From: Nocardioides plantarum
Lineage (GTDB): Bacteria > Actinomycetota > Actinomycetes > Propionibacteriales > Nocardioidaceae
Length of the DNA: 64,000 bases
NCBI RefSeq assembly: GCF_006346395.1
Contig: NZ_VDMS01000001.1
Coordinates: 248,001-312,000 of the forward strand
Reading direction: 5' to 3'
Below are positions 34,965 through 43,287 of this stretch, in pieces. Within the stretch, counting starts at the first letter, position 1. Each line of letters starts with the position of its first letter. Both the position numbers and the translations under genes were made by a program. The notes under the pieces are model-generated. The model was given only the letters and a program-made list of their open reading frames with translations. It ran no database searches and was not told where the DNA came from.

Positions 34965-37421
34965 TCACCGCCGGCGTCCGAGCCGCTGCGCCAGGTACGG
35001 CGCCGTGGCGCTGCCGGCTGCCTCCGCGACCTGCGCGGGGGTGCCGGCGGCGACCACGGACCCGCCGGCGTCTCCCCCGCCGGGCCCGAGGTCGATGACC
35101 CAGTCGGCGGTGGCGATCGTGTCGAGGTCGTGCTCCACCAGCACGACCGTGTTGCCGGCGTCGACCAGCCGGTGCAGCTGGCGGACCAGGAGCGCGGTGT
35201 CAGCCGGGTGCAGGCCCGCGGTGGGCTCGTCGAGGAGGTAGAGCGCGTGCCCGCGCCGGGCGCGCTGCAGCTCGGTGGCCAGCTTGATCCGCTGGGCCTC
35301 GCCGCCGCTGAGCTCGGTGGCGGGCTGCCCGAGCCGTAGGTAGCCCAGCCCGACCTCGCGCAGCGTCTCCAGGCTGCGTGAGGCGGCCGGCACGTCGGCC
35401 AGGAACTCCGCGGCCTCGTCGACCGAGAGGGCCAGCACCTGGGCGACGTTGCGGTCGCGGTAGGTGACCTCGAGGGTCGCGGCGTCGTACCGAGCCCCGT
35501 GGCAGGTCGGGCACGGGGCGTAGGTGCCGGGCAGGAACATCAGCTCCACGGACACGAAGCCCTCCCCCTGGCACGTCTCGCACCGGCCCTCGGCGACGTT
35601 GAAGGAGAACCGGCCGGCGGAGTAGCCGCGCCGGCGGGCCTCGTCGGTCCCGGCGAAGACCTTGCGCACGGCGTCGAAGAGACCGGTGTAGGTCGCCAGG
35701 TTGGACCGCGGGGTGCGCCCGATCGGGCGCTGGTCGACCCGCACCAGCCGGTCGAACGCCTCGAGCCCGGCCGCATCGTCGACGTCGATCTCGAGAGCCG
35801 CCTCGTCCGGGTCCTCCGGCGCCAGGCCGAGGCGGTCGCGGACGAGCTCGGCCAGCACCTGCGTCACCAGGGTCGACTTGCCGGAGCCGGAGACTCCGGT
35901 GACGGCGGTGAGCACGCCCAGGGGGACGTCGACCGAGACGTCGTCCAGGTTGTGGCGGGTCACGCCGCGCAGGTGCAGCCAGCCGTGCGGCGCGCGGGGC
36001 TCGTGCTCGAGCGGCGCCACGCGGTCGAAGAGGTAGTCGCCGGTGACCGAGCCGTCGACGGGCTCGAGGCCCGCGACCGGGCCGCTGTAGAGCACCCGCC
36101 CACCGGCCTCGCCGGCACCCGGCCCGATGTCGACGACCCAGTCGGCCCGACGTACGACGTCGAGGTCGTGCTCGACGACGAAGAGGGTGTTGCCCGCCGC
36201 CTTGAGCCGGTCGAGCACGTCGAGGAGCGGCTCGGCGTCGGCGGGGTGCAGCCCGGCCGAGGGCTCGTCGAGCACGTAGACGACCCCGAACAGGCCCGAG
36301 CGCAGCTGGGTCGCGATGCGCAGGCGCTGCGCCTCGCCGGGCGAGAGCGTCGTCGACCCGCGGCCCAGGCTGAGGTAGCCGAGGCCGAGGTCGAGCAGCA
36401 CCTCCAAGCGGGCCACCAGGTCCGCGCAGATCCGGACCGCGGCCTCCGTGGAGCCGCCGCCGTCACCGTCGTCGGGGCCGGCCTCGGCGACCGGACGCAG
36501 CAGGGCGACCACCTCGGCGAAGGGCAGCGCGTTGACCTCGGCGATCGACCGACCCGCGAACGTCACCGCCAGCGACTCGGGCTTCAGGCCGCTGCCGTGG
36601 CACACCGTGCAGGTCGAGTCGCGCACGAACCGCAGGGCCCGCTCACGCATGCGCTCGCTCTGCGAGTCGGACAGCACGTGCATCACGTGCTTGCGGGCGC
36701 TCCAGAACTTGCCGTAGTAGCCGTGGTCGATCCGGTCGCGCTCGGGCTTGATCAGCACCGACGGCTGCTCGTCGGTGAACAGCAGCCAGTCGCGGTCCTT
36801 CTTGGCCAGCCGCTGCCAGGGCCGGTCGACGTCGATGCCCAGGCCGGTGACGATGCTGCGCAGGTTGGCGCCCTGCCAAGCCCCCGGCCAGGCGGCGATC
36901 GCACCGTCGCGGATGCTCAGCGACGGGTCCGGGACGAGCAGGTCCTCGGCGACGTCGTGCTCGACCCCGAGCCCGCCGCAGCGCGGGCAGGCGCCGGCGG
37001 CGGTGTTGGGCGAGAAGGCCTCGGCCGCGAGGTGGTCGGCGCCGTCGGGGTAGTCGCCGGCGCGGGAGTAGAGCATCCGCAGCAGGTTGGACAGCGTGGT
37101 GATGGTGCCGACGGTGGAGCGCGAGCTCGGCGCCCCGCGGCGCTGCTGCAGGGCCACGGCGGGCGGGAGCCCGGTGATCTCCTGCACGTGCGGCGCCCCG
37201 ACCTGCTGCAGCAGGCGTCGCGCGTAGGGCGCGACCGACTCGAAGTAGCGACGCTGCGCCTCGGCGTACAACGTGCCGAAGGCGAGGGACGACTTGCCGG
37301 AGCCGGAGACGCCGGTGAAGGCGACGAACGCGTTGCGCGGCAGGTCGACGTCGACGTCGCGCAGGTTGTGCTCGCTGGCGCCGCGCACCCGGACGTAGGG
37401 GTCGGTGCCGTCGTCGCTCAT
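34965..37421 (-). CDS. UvrA-like tandem ABC ATPase (UvrA paralogue)
   Basis: 818 residues, against ~950 for housekeeping UvrA. Both ATPase halves are complete: Walker A GVSGSGKSS near the start and GVSGSGKST in the middle, signatures TTLSPGEAQRLR and TELSGGEAQRIK. Zinc-type Cys pairs remain (CPRCGG, CTVCHG, CETCQG, CPTCHG). The shortening is in the insertion domains, where UvrA binds UvrB, so canonical excision repair is uncertain. Short paralogues like this (DrrC/UvrA2 type) are linked to drug or DNA-damage tolerance. No uvrB or uvrC nearby. Confidence 0.92.
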   Translation of the reverse strand: MSDDGTDPYVRVRGASEHNLRDVDVDLPRNAFVAFTGVSGSGKSSLAFGTLYAEAQRRYFESVAPYARRLLQQVGAPHVQEITGLPPAVALQQRRGAPSSRSTVGTITTLSNLLRMLYSRAGDYPDGADHLAAEAFSPNTAAGACPRCGGLGVEHDVAEDLLVPDPSLSIRDGAIAAWPGAWQGANLRSIVTGLGIDVDRPWQRLAKKDRDWLLFTDEQPSVLIKPERDRIDHGYYGKFWSARKHVMHVLSDSQSERMRERALRFVRDSTCTVCHGSGLKPESLAVTFAGRSIAEVNALPFAEVVALLRPVAEAGPDDGDGGGSTEAAVRICADLVARLEVLLDLGLGYLSLGRGSTTLSPGEAQRLRIATQLRSGLFGVVYVLDEPSAGLHPADAEPLLDVLDRLKAAGNTLFVVEHDLDVVRRADWVVDIGPGAGEAGGRVLYSGPVAGLEPVDGSVTGDYLFDRVAPLEHEPRAPHGWLHLRGVTRHNLDDVSVDVPLGVLTAVTGVSGSGKSTLVTQVLAELVRDRLGLAPEDPDEAALEIDVDDAAGLEAFDRLVRVDQRPIGRTPRSNLATYTGLFDAVRKVFAGTDEARRRGYSAGRFSFNVAEGRCETCQGEGFVSVELMFLPGTYAPCPTCHGARYDAATLEVTYRDRNVAQVLALSVDEAAEFLADVPAASRSLETLREVGLGYLRLGQPATELSGGEAQRIKLATELQRARRGHALYLLDEPTAGLHPADTALLVRQLHRLVDAGNTVVLVEHDLDTIATADWVIDLGPGGGDAGGSVVAAGTPAQVAEAAGSATAPYLAQRLGRRR

Positions 37422-37515
37422 GCCCCCTGCCTACCGTCTCGAGCCACCTGGAGCACCCTGGCTCACCCCACCAGGCGATGGCGGGGGCGCCGAGTCGGCG
37501 CCGGCACTGGCCTTT

Positions 37516-37565
37516 CCGGGCACTGGGGAGAGGGGTCCAGCCGGACCCCTCTCCCCAGTGCCCGG
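37516..37565. terminator. Perfect long hairpin between the DUF4333 and UvrA-like genes
   Basis: 23-bp perfect arms (CCGGGCACTGGGGAGAGGGG ...) around an AGCC loop, with further pairing of GGCCTTT / AAGGAAGGCC outside. It is 104 bp past the DUF4333 stop and 95 bp before the UvrA-like ATG, so it likely ends the DUF4333 transcript. Confidence 0.75.
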
Positions 37566-37669
37566 AAGGAAGGCCACGAGCTCATGGCCTGCGGTGACGA
37601 CCCAGCCGGGGTGTCGGAGGCGTGCACGCCTGGCGCACGCACCACGTCGTCACCGGCCGAGGCCGGCCG

Positions 37670-38227
37670 TCACGGCAGGGGCTCGTCGGCGACCTTGATG
37701 TCGAAGCCGACCTTCGGGCCCTCGGCGGAGGTGACGGTCACGGTCGTCTCGAGCCGGTCCTCGCCCGCGGTGAGGATGCAGGTGGTCGTCGCGCCGACCC
37801 GGCCGGGCAGGTCGTCGGGGCAGTCGACGGCGTCGGGCGCCGTCCCGCCGGACAGCTCGGTGAGCTTGGCGGTCACCTCGGGCTCGAGCTCGTCGGGCTC
37901 GACGGTCTGACCCGGGTCGGGGTCGGTGCTGAAGGAGAGCTTGCCGTCGTCGACAGAGGTCACCGTGACGGTCAGGCCGTAGCGGTCGCCGCGGACGTCG
38001 CTGGCGTGGCACCGCTGCTCGGCGCCCTTCTCGGCCTTGATCTCGCCGTCGCACGAGACGTCGCTGATCTTGGTGTCCGGGTTCTGCTTCTGCTGCTCCG
38101 TGGCGACTCGGTCGGCCAGCTTCGAGGCAGAGACCGCCTCGTTCTCGGTCGACGAGCTGCACCCGCCCGCCGCCACGGCGACGAGGAGCACGACCGGCAG
38201 GACGCTACGGAGGACGGAGGCTCGCAT
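37670..38227 (-). CDS. Lipoprotein with two DUF4333 domains
   Basis: 185 residues. Signal peptide with lipobox-like AAGGC (Cys ~23), then two copies of the DUF4333 pattern, in which a Cys pair flanks a short acidic loop: VSCDGEIKAEKGAEQRC (~58-74) and VDCPDDLPGRVGATTTC. DUF4333 occurs in secreted or membrane proteins of actinobacteria with unknown function. CATCAT lies six bases before the ATG. Confidence 0.85.
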   Translation of the reverse strand: MRASVLRSVLPVVLLVAVAAGGCSSSTENEAVSASKLADRVATEQQKQNPDTKISDVSCDGEIKAEKGAEQRCHASDVRGDRYGLTVTVTSVDDGKLSFSTDPDPGQTVEPDELEPEVTAKLTELSGGTAPDAVDCPDDLPGRVGATTTCILTAGEDRLETTVTVTSAEGPKVGFDIKVADEPLP

Positions 38228-38233
38228 GGCGAG

Positions 38234-38239
38234 ATGATG
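38234..38239 (-). promoter_or_regulatory. -10 hexamer of the DUF4333 lipoprotein gene
   Basis: CATCAT on the minus strand, six bases before the ATG at 38227. Confidence 0.4.
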
Positions 38240-38248
38240 GCACGGGGG

Positions 38249-39115
38249 TCACCGGGCGCTACCGGCCGCTACCGGCGCTGCCGCCGCGGGGTCCTTGCGG
38301 TCGATGCCACGGCTGCGATCGGGACGGTCCGGGGCGAGGTCGTCGGGGTCGGGGTCGCGCACCAGCCCGTCGGCGTCGAGGTCGACGCCCAGGGCGTTGA
38401 GCAGCCGGCGGCGCAGGGCCGCGAACCGGGGGTCGGCCGGGTCCCGCCGCGAGCCCAGGTCGACCGGCACGTCGCTGCTGATGACGCCGTCGTCGAGCAC
38501 GATCACCCGGTCGGCCAGGACGATGGCCTCGTCGACGTCGTGGGTCACCAGCAGCACCGAGGGGCGGTGCCGCTGGCACAGCTCGCGCAGCAGCGTGTGC
38601 ATGTTGAGCCGGGTCAGCGCGTCGAGGGCACCGAACGGCTCGTCGGCCAGCAGCAGCTGGGGGTCGCGCACCAGCGACCGGGCCAGCGCGGCCCGCTGGG
38701 CCTCACCGCCGGAGAGCTGGTGGGCCCAGGCCCTCTCGCGCCCGGCGAGGCCGACCTCGGCCAGCGCCGTACGGCCGCGGTCCTTGGCGTCGCGACCCTC
38801 GAGGCCGAAGACGACGTTGTCGAGGACCCGCCGCCACGGGAGCAGCCGGGAGTCCTGGAACACCATCGAGGCCCGCGCGGGCACGCTGATGCGCCCGTAG
38901 CCAGCGACGCCGCGGTCGAGCCCGGCCAGGGCCCGCAACAGGGTGCTCTTGCCGCTGCCGCTGCGTCCGATGAGCGCCACGAACTCGCCGGGCGCGATCT
39001 CGAGGTCGAGGCCGTGGAGCACCCCGCCGGTCCTGGTGAAGCTGCGGTGCAGGTTGGTCACCCGGACCGCCGCCTGCTCCGCGGTCGCGGTCAGCTCTCC
39101 AGCGTGCGTCGCCAT
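38249..39115 (-). CDS. SsuB/TauB-like ABC transporter ATP-binding protein
   Basis: 288 residues from MATHAGELTA. Walker A IGRSGSGKST, signature LSGGEAQRAALARSL, Walker B LLLADEPFGALDA and VTHDVDEAI match the nitrate/sulfonate/taurine importer subfamily. The C-terminal ~60 residues are an Asp/Pro-rich extension. Its ATG lies 25 bp inside the permease gene. With the permease and binding protein it forms an importer, probably for organosulfonates given the neighbouring LLM monooxygenase. Confidence 0.92.
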   Translation of the reverse strand: MATHAGELTATAEQAAVRVTNLHRSFTRTGGVLHGLDLEIAPGEFVALIGRSGSGKSTLLRALAGLDRGVAGYGRISVPARASMVFQDSRLLPWRRVLDNVVFGLEGRDAKDRGRTALAEVGLAGRERAWAHQLSGGEAQRAALARSLVRDPQLLLADEPFGALDALTRLNMHTLLRELCQRHRPSVLLVTHDVDEAIVLADRVIVLDDGVISSDVPVDLGSRRDPADPRFAALRRRLLNALGVDLDADGLVRDPDPDDLAPDRPDRSRGIDRKDPAAAAPVAAGSAR

Positions 39116-39969
39116 GACAGGGCCCTCCTCGCGATCAGTCGGACGACGCCGTCGGCCACCAGGCCGAGGATCGCGTAGACGACGAGCCCGACGATGATCA
39201 CGTCGGTCTGTCCGTAGCTGGAGGCCAGCGTGATCATGTAGCCGATGCCGCTGGTCGCGTTGATCTGCTCCACCACGACCAGGGCCAGCAGCGCCGAGGT
39301 CACCGCGAAGCGCAGGCCGAGCAGGAAGCCGGGCATCGCGCCGGGGACGACCACCTGGCGCACGAACGCGATCCGCCCGACGCCGATGGTCTCGGCGAGC
39401 TCGGCGTACCGGCTGTCGATGGTGCGCAGCCCGTTGTGGGTGTGGATGTAGATGGGCACGAGCACGCCGAGGGCGATCGTGTAGACCTTCATCTCCTCGC
39501 CGATGCCGAACCACAGGATCAGCAGCGGGATCAGCGCAAGGCTGGGGATGGAGCGCTTGACCTGCACGGGGCCGTCGATGACGGCCTCCCCGCTGCGCGA
39601 GAGGCCGGCGAGGAGCGCGAGCACCACCCCGACCCCGACGCCGAGCGCGAGGCCCAGGCCGGCGCGGGTGACCGAGGTGACCAGGCCGTCCTGCAGGCGG
39701 CCGTCGGCCCACAGGTCGCGGGCCGTCTCCACGACCGTCCACGGGGCCGAGAGCGTGCGCTCGTCGATGAACCCCGTCGCCGAGCCGATGAACCAGAAGG
39801 CCAGCAGCAGCACGGGACCCAGCAGGATGCCGCCGCGGACACCGTCGCCCGGGCCGAGCCGGCGTAGCCGGACGCGGTCGTCGACGAGGTCCTCGGAGAC
39901 CGGGGCGTCGGTCTCGGCCGAGGGGGGTGCGCCGTACCGGGCGAGCTTGACGAGGGTGGGTGCCGTCAT
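39091..39969 (-). CDS. SsuC-like ABC transporter permease
   Basis: 292 residues; ~50 cytosolic residues, then about six membrane helices. The coupling EAA loop is recognisable as AELAETIGVGRIAFVRQVVV (~195-214), as in SsuC/TauC/NrtB. The ATG overlaps the binding-protein stop by 4 bp, so the operon order is binding protein, permease, ATPase. Confidence 0.92.
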   Translation of the reverse strand: MTAPTLVKLARYGAPPSAETDAPVSEDLVDDRVRLRRLGPGDGVRGGILLGPVLLLAFWFIGSATGFIDERTLSAPWTVVETARDLWADGRLQDGLVTSVTRAGLGLALGVGVGVVLALLAGLSRSGEAVIDGPVQVKRSIPSLALIPLLILWFGIGEEMKVYTIALGVLVPIYIHTHNGLRTIDSRYAELAETIGVGRIAFVRQVVVPGAMPGFLLGLRFAVTSALLALVVVEQINATSGIGYMITLASSYGQTDVIIVGLVVYAILGLVADGVVRLIARRALSWRRTLES

Positions 39970-41039
39970 GACGTGGCTCCCGCCTTGTCGTCGTCGCTCG
40001 CGGCCTGCGCGGCCGGTTCGAAGCGCCGGTCGTAGAGCGCGCCGACGTCGAGGTCGTCGCGGTCCTGCTCCCGGGCGAGCAGGTCGGCGGTCGCCTGGTG
40101 CTCGGCGATGAGGTCGTCCCAGCTCTGCACGACCTCCTTGTCACCGAGCGCCTCGACGAGCCGCTTCGCGTCCTCCTCGGAGAGACCCTCGTGCTCGACG
40201 TAGTAGCCCTGGGCGAACTCGTCGGGGTGCTCGTTGACCCAGTCGACGGCCTCGGCCCAGACCTCGGTGTACTTCTTCAGGGCCGCGGCCTTGTGGGCGT
40301 CCTCGACGACCTCGGTCGGTGCGTAGAGCTCCCAGTAGTCGTCGCGGACGCCGGGCGCGATCGTGTGGGCACCGTCCCGCTCGTACTTCGCCAGGAACGG
40401 CGGCACCAGCGTCTGGCCGAGCGGTGCGACGTCGACCTGCTTGCTGCCGAGCGCGTTGACGTACACGTCGTCCACGCTGGCGATCTCCACCAGGTCGACG
40501 TCGTCCTGCGTGAGGCCGGCCTTCTGCAGCACCTTGAGGACGAGTGCGCCCTGGGCCTGGCCCGGGCTGTAGGCGATCTTCTTGCCCTTCAGGTCGGCGA
40601 GGTCGTCGACCTCGACACCGGGCGCGACGCCGAGCTCGTACGTCGGGTGCTGGAGCGGGTCGATGGTGGTGCGTGCCGCGACGATGCGGACGTCGGTGCC
40701 GGTCCACTCGGCGAACAGCGGCGGGATCTCGGCGACCGAGCCCACGTCGAGCGCGTCGGCGCGGAAGGCCTCGAGGGTCTTGGGGCCGCCGCTGATGTTG
40801 GCCCACTCGACCTTGAACGGCAGCTCGTCGTCGAGCCCGGAGAGCTCGAGCGCCACCTGGGTGGCGGGGTCGCCGATGCGGAGGACGGTGTCCTTCGGGA
40901 TTTCGTCCGGGATCGCGGCCGACTGCTCCAGCTTGGGTCCTGCCTCCTCGCCACCGCAGCCGGCCAGCGCGAACGGAGCGACGACGACGACGGTCAGGGC
41001 CGCGAGGCGGAGGCGGCGGGGGCGGGTTGGCAGTGACAC
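39966..41039 (-). CDS. SsuA-like substrate-binding lipoprotein
   Basis: 357 residues from the GTG behind GAGGAG. Lipobox LAGC (Cys ~25) anchors it outside the membrane. NMT1/SsuA-type fold: LRIGDPATQVALELSGL, ISGGPKTLEAFRADALDVG (ligand pocket), PPLFAEWTGTDVRIVAA and KGKKIAYSPGQAQG. Probably captures aliphatic sulfonates or related small anions. The longer upstream frame has no support. A strikingly A/T-rich promoter region lies at 41060-41110. Confidence 0.92.
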   Translation of the reverse strand: MSLPTRPRRLRLAALTVVVVAPFALAGCGGEEAGPKLEQSAAIPDEIPKDTVLRIGDPATQVALELSGLDDELPFKVEWANISGGPKTLEAFRADALDVGSVAEIPPLFAEWTGTDVRIVAARTTIDPLQHPTYELGVAPGVEVDDLADLKGKKIAYSPGQAQGALVLKVLQKAGLTQDDVDLVEIASVDDVYVNALGSKQVDVAPLGQTLVPPFLAKYERDGAHTIAPGVRDDYWELYAPTEVVEDAHKAAALKKYTEVWAEAVDWVNEHPDEFAQGYYVEHEGLSEEDAKRLVEALGDKEVVQSWDDLIAEHQATADLLAREQDRDDLDVGALYDRRFEPAAQAASDDDKAGATS

Positions 41040-41059
41040 GGGGGCTCCTCGGAGGGGTG

Positions 41060-41110
41060 GGTTTGTTCTGATGTAACCGTAGTAAGAAAATAGACTTAAC
41101 AGAGACAAGT
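41060..41110 (-). promoter_or_regulatory. A/T-rich promoter with shared CTTACTAC motif
   Basis: A local A/T-rich patch before the importer operon. CTTACTAC (minus strand, 41079-41086) also occurs at 42234-42241 between the divergent flavoenzyme genes; both copies are followed on the plus strand by GACT within 6-8 bases. Possible shared operator or promoter core of the two units. Confidence 0.45.
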
Positions 41111-41146
41111 CCATGAGGTGGACATCCGGACCACGGGGGCACCCGG

Positions 41147-42217
41147 TCAGTCGCGCAGCAGCGGCAGCAGCTGGTCGCCCTGCCTGCCGATCTCGCCGAG
41201 GTAGGGCGTGTCGGAGAGCACGAACGTCGTGACGCCGAGGTCCTCGTAGCGACGCAGGGACTTGGCGACGTCCTCGGCCGACCCGACGAGCCACGTGGTG
41301 CCCGCACCACCCCCGCCGTAGCGGCCCGGTGCGGTGTAGAGGTTGTCGTCGAGCACGTCACCGCGGGCGGCCAGGTCGAGCAGGCGCTGCTGGCCGTGGG
41401 CCTGGGCGCGCCGGGGGTCCCGCTCGTCGCCGGAGCCGCCCGCCGCCTCGGCCATCGCGGCGACCTTGGCCTCGGCGTCGGCCCAGGCCTCCTCGGTCGT
41501 GTCGCGGACCAGGGTGGTGATCCGCAGGCCGAACTCGAGCGGAGGGTGCTCCCGCCCCAGGTCGGCGCTCAGCGTGCGAAGACGGTCGATCCGCTCCGCC
41601 ACGCCGTCACGGGTCTCGCCCCAGAAGAGCTGGACGTCGGCCTCGGCGGCGGCGACCCGCTCGGCGGCCTCGGAGGCGCCGCCGAAGTAGAGGCGGGGGT
41701 GCGGGCGCCCCTCGCGCGGCTGGATGCGCGGACGGACCGTCGAGTCGGTGACACCGAAGTGCTCGCCGTCGTAGGTGACGTCCTCCTCGGTCCACAACCG
41801 GCGGACGACCTGGAGGAACTCGCGGGTGCGGGCGTAGCGGTGCGCCTGGTCGCCCTCGCTGTCGCCGTACGCCGCGAGGTGGTCCTGGCCCGAGACGATG
41901 TTGACCCGCAGCCGGCCACCGCTCAGGTGGTCGAGGGTCGCGGCGGCCGAGGCGAAGTGGGCCGGGCGCCAGTAGCCGGGACGGATGGCGACCAGCGGCT
42001 CGAACGTCGTGGTGCGTGCGGCCAGGGCGGTGGCGACGGTGAACGTGTCGGGCCTCCCCCAGCTGGTGCCGAGCAGCGCACCCAGCCAGCCGTGCTCCTC
42101 CAGGGCGAGGGCGTGGCCGGTCAGGGTGTCCAGGCTGTTGTGGTCGTCGACGGCGTCGTCGCCGCGGTGGCCGGGCTCGACCTGGTTGGGGATGTACCAG
42201 AGGAACTCCGAGCTCAT
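41147..42217 (-). CDS. SsuD-like LLM flavin-dependent monooxygenase
   Basis: 356 residues from the ATG behind GGGAGAA; the longer frame is not supported. FMNH2-dependent luciferase-like barrel closest to alkanesulfonate monooxygenase: EFLWYIPNQVEPGHRG, RPGYWRPAHFASAAATLDHLSGGRL, VSGQDHLAAYGD and the PRLYFGGASEAAERVAA block. It would free sulfite from sulfonates imported by the adjoining transporter, using reduced flavin from a partner; the divergent nitroreductase-like gene is a candidate. Confidence 0.87.
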   Translation of the reverse strand: MSSEFLWYIPNQVEPGHRGDDAVDDHNSLDTLTGHALALEEHGWLGALLGTSWGRPDTFTVATALAARTTTFEPLVAIRPGYWRPAHFASAAATLDHLSGGRLRVNIVSGQDHLAAYGDSEGDQAHRYARTREFLQVVRRLWTEEDVTYDGEHFGVTDSTVRPRIQPREGRPHPRLYFGGASEAAERVAAAEADVQLFWGETRDGVAERIDRLRTLSADLGREHPPLEFGLRITTLVRDTTEEAWADAEAKVAAMAEAAGGSGDERDPRRAQAHGQQRLLDLAARGDVLDDNLYTAPGRYGGGGAGTTWLVGSAEDVAKSLRRYEDLGVTTFVLSDTPYLGEIGRQGDQLLPLLRD

Positions 42218-42233
42218 GCGTTCTCCCGAGGCA

Positions 42234-42247
42234 GTAGTAAGTACTCT
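42234..42247. promoter_or_regulatory. Overlapping divergent promoters between the LLM and nitroreductase genes
   Basis: Only 36 bp separate the two starts. TACTCT (42242-42247, plus) is six bases before the nitroreductase ATG. CTTACTAC (42234-42241, minus) faces the LLM gene. The two cannot easily be used at once. Confidence 0.5.
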
Positions 42248-42253
42248 TTGACT

Positions 42254-43084
42254 ATGGGAATAGTAGGCATTAACTCGGACGCTCCTCGGCCGCCGTCCAC
42301 CCCGCGGTACGGCGACGGCTCCAGCGTCACGGTCAGCAGCGAGGTGCTGGCGTTGCAGCTCGCGCACCGGTCCGTGCGGCGGTTCACCGACGAGGACGTG
42401 TCCGAGGAGCACGTGCGCGCCCTGGTGGCCGCGGCCCAGTCGGCGCCGACGTCGTCGAACCTGCAGGCCTGGAGCGTCGTCGCGGTCCGCGACCCCGCAC
42501 GCAAGGCCCGGCTCGCTGCTCTTGCCGGCGGGCAGGCCTTCGTCGAGGCGGCGCCGGTCCTGCTGGTCTGGGTCGCCGACCTCAGCCGGGCCCGGCGGCT
42601 GGCCGCACGCACCGGCGTCACGGTCGACGCGACCGACTACCTCGAGAGCACCCTCATCGGGTTCGTCGACGCGGCGCTGGCCGCGCAGAACGCCGTCGTC
42701 GCCGCGGAGTCACTCGGGCTCGGCAGCACCTACGTCGGCGCGATCCGCAACCATCCGCGCGAGGTGGCCGCCGAGCTCGCGCTGCCGTACGGCGCGGTCG
42801 CGGCGTTCGGGCTCGCGCTCGGCGTACCGGACGCGAGCGAGGACGCCGGCGTCAAGCCGCGCCTGCCCCAGGGCGCCGTGCTCCACCACGAGCAGTACGA
42901 CGCCGCGGCGGCCGACGCCCACCTCCCGGCGTACGACGGCCACCTCGGCGCCTACAACAAGCGCCACGGCCTGGCCGGCGTCTGGACCGAACGGGTGCTG
43001 GCCCGGCTGGCCGGCCCGGCGTCGATGGCCGGACGCCACACCCTGCGCCAGACCCTCGCCGACCTCGGCCTCCCGTCACGGTGA
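42254..43084 (+). CDS. NfsA-like nitroreductase-family NAD(P)H:flavin oxidoreductase
   Basis: 276 residues from the leaderless ATG at 42254. FMN-binding signs: HRSVRRFTDEDVSEEHV (~40), SAPTSSNLQAWSVVAV (~68), and YVGAIRNHPREVAAEL with the glycine-rich FGLALGVPD. The family reduces nitro compounds, quinones or free flavin. Its position divergent from an SsuD-like gene suggests it supplies reduced FMN, replacing SsuE; this is inference. Confidence 0.87.
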   Translation: MGIVGINSDAPRPPSTPRYGDGSSVTVSSEVLALQLAHRSVRRFTDEDVSEEHVRALVAAAQSAPTSSNLQAWSVVAVRDPARKARLAALAGGQAFVEAAPVLLVWVADLSRARRLAARTGVTVDATDYLESTLIGFVDAALAAQNAVVAAESLGLGSTYVGAIRNHPREVAAELALPYGAVAAFGLALGVPDASEDAGVKPRLPQGAVLHHEQYDAAAADAHLPAYDGHLGAYNKRHGLAGVWTERVLARLAGPASMAGRHTLRQTLADLGLPSR

Positions 43085-43176
43085 GACTTCACCCACGACT
43101 CCACATCGGCATGAGGCCGAAGCGGCGAGCGGGCACAGGCGCCCGGGCCACCCACCGAGGTGACCACACGGCGCAC

Positions 43177-43282
43177 GTCGCGGCCGGTTGGTCACTCGTG
43201 CGGGTCGGCCCCGCCGTACTGGGCCGCGGCAGCACTACGAGAGTGGTGCGGGGCCGCCGCACGTGACCAACCGGTCCGCGAC
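43177..43282. repeat. 106-bp nested inverted repeat
   Basis: Outer arms 43177-43195 and 43263-43282 match over 19 bp with one bulged base (GTCGCGG.CCGGTTGGTCAC). An inner perfect 9-bp pair CGGCCCCGC / GCGGGGCCG lies at 43206-43214 and 43248-43256. Located between the convergent nitroreductase and type III glutamine synthetase genes, five bases from the latter's stop. Confidence 0.75.
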
Positions 43283-43287
43283 AAGTG

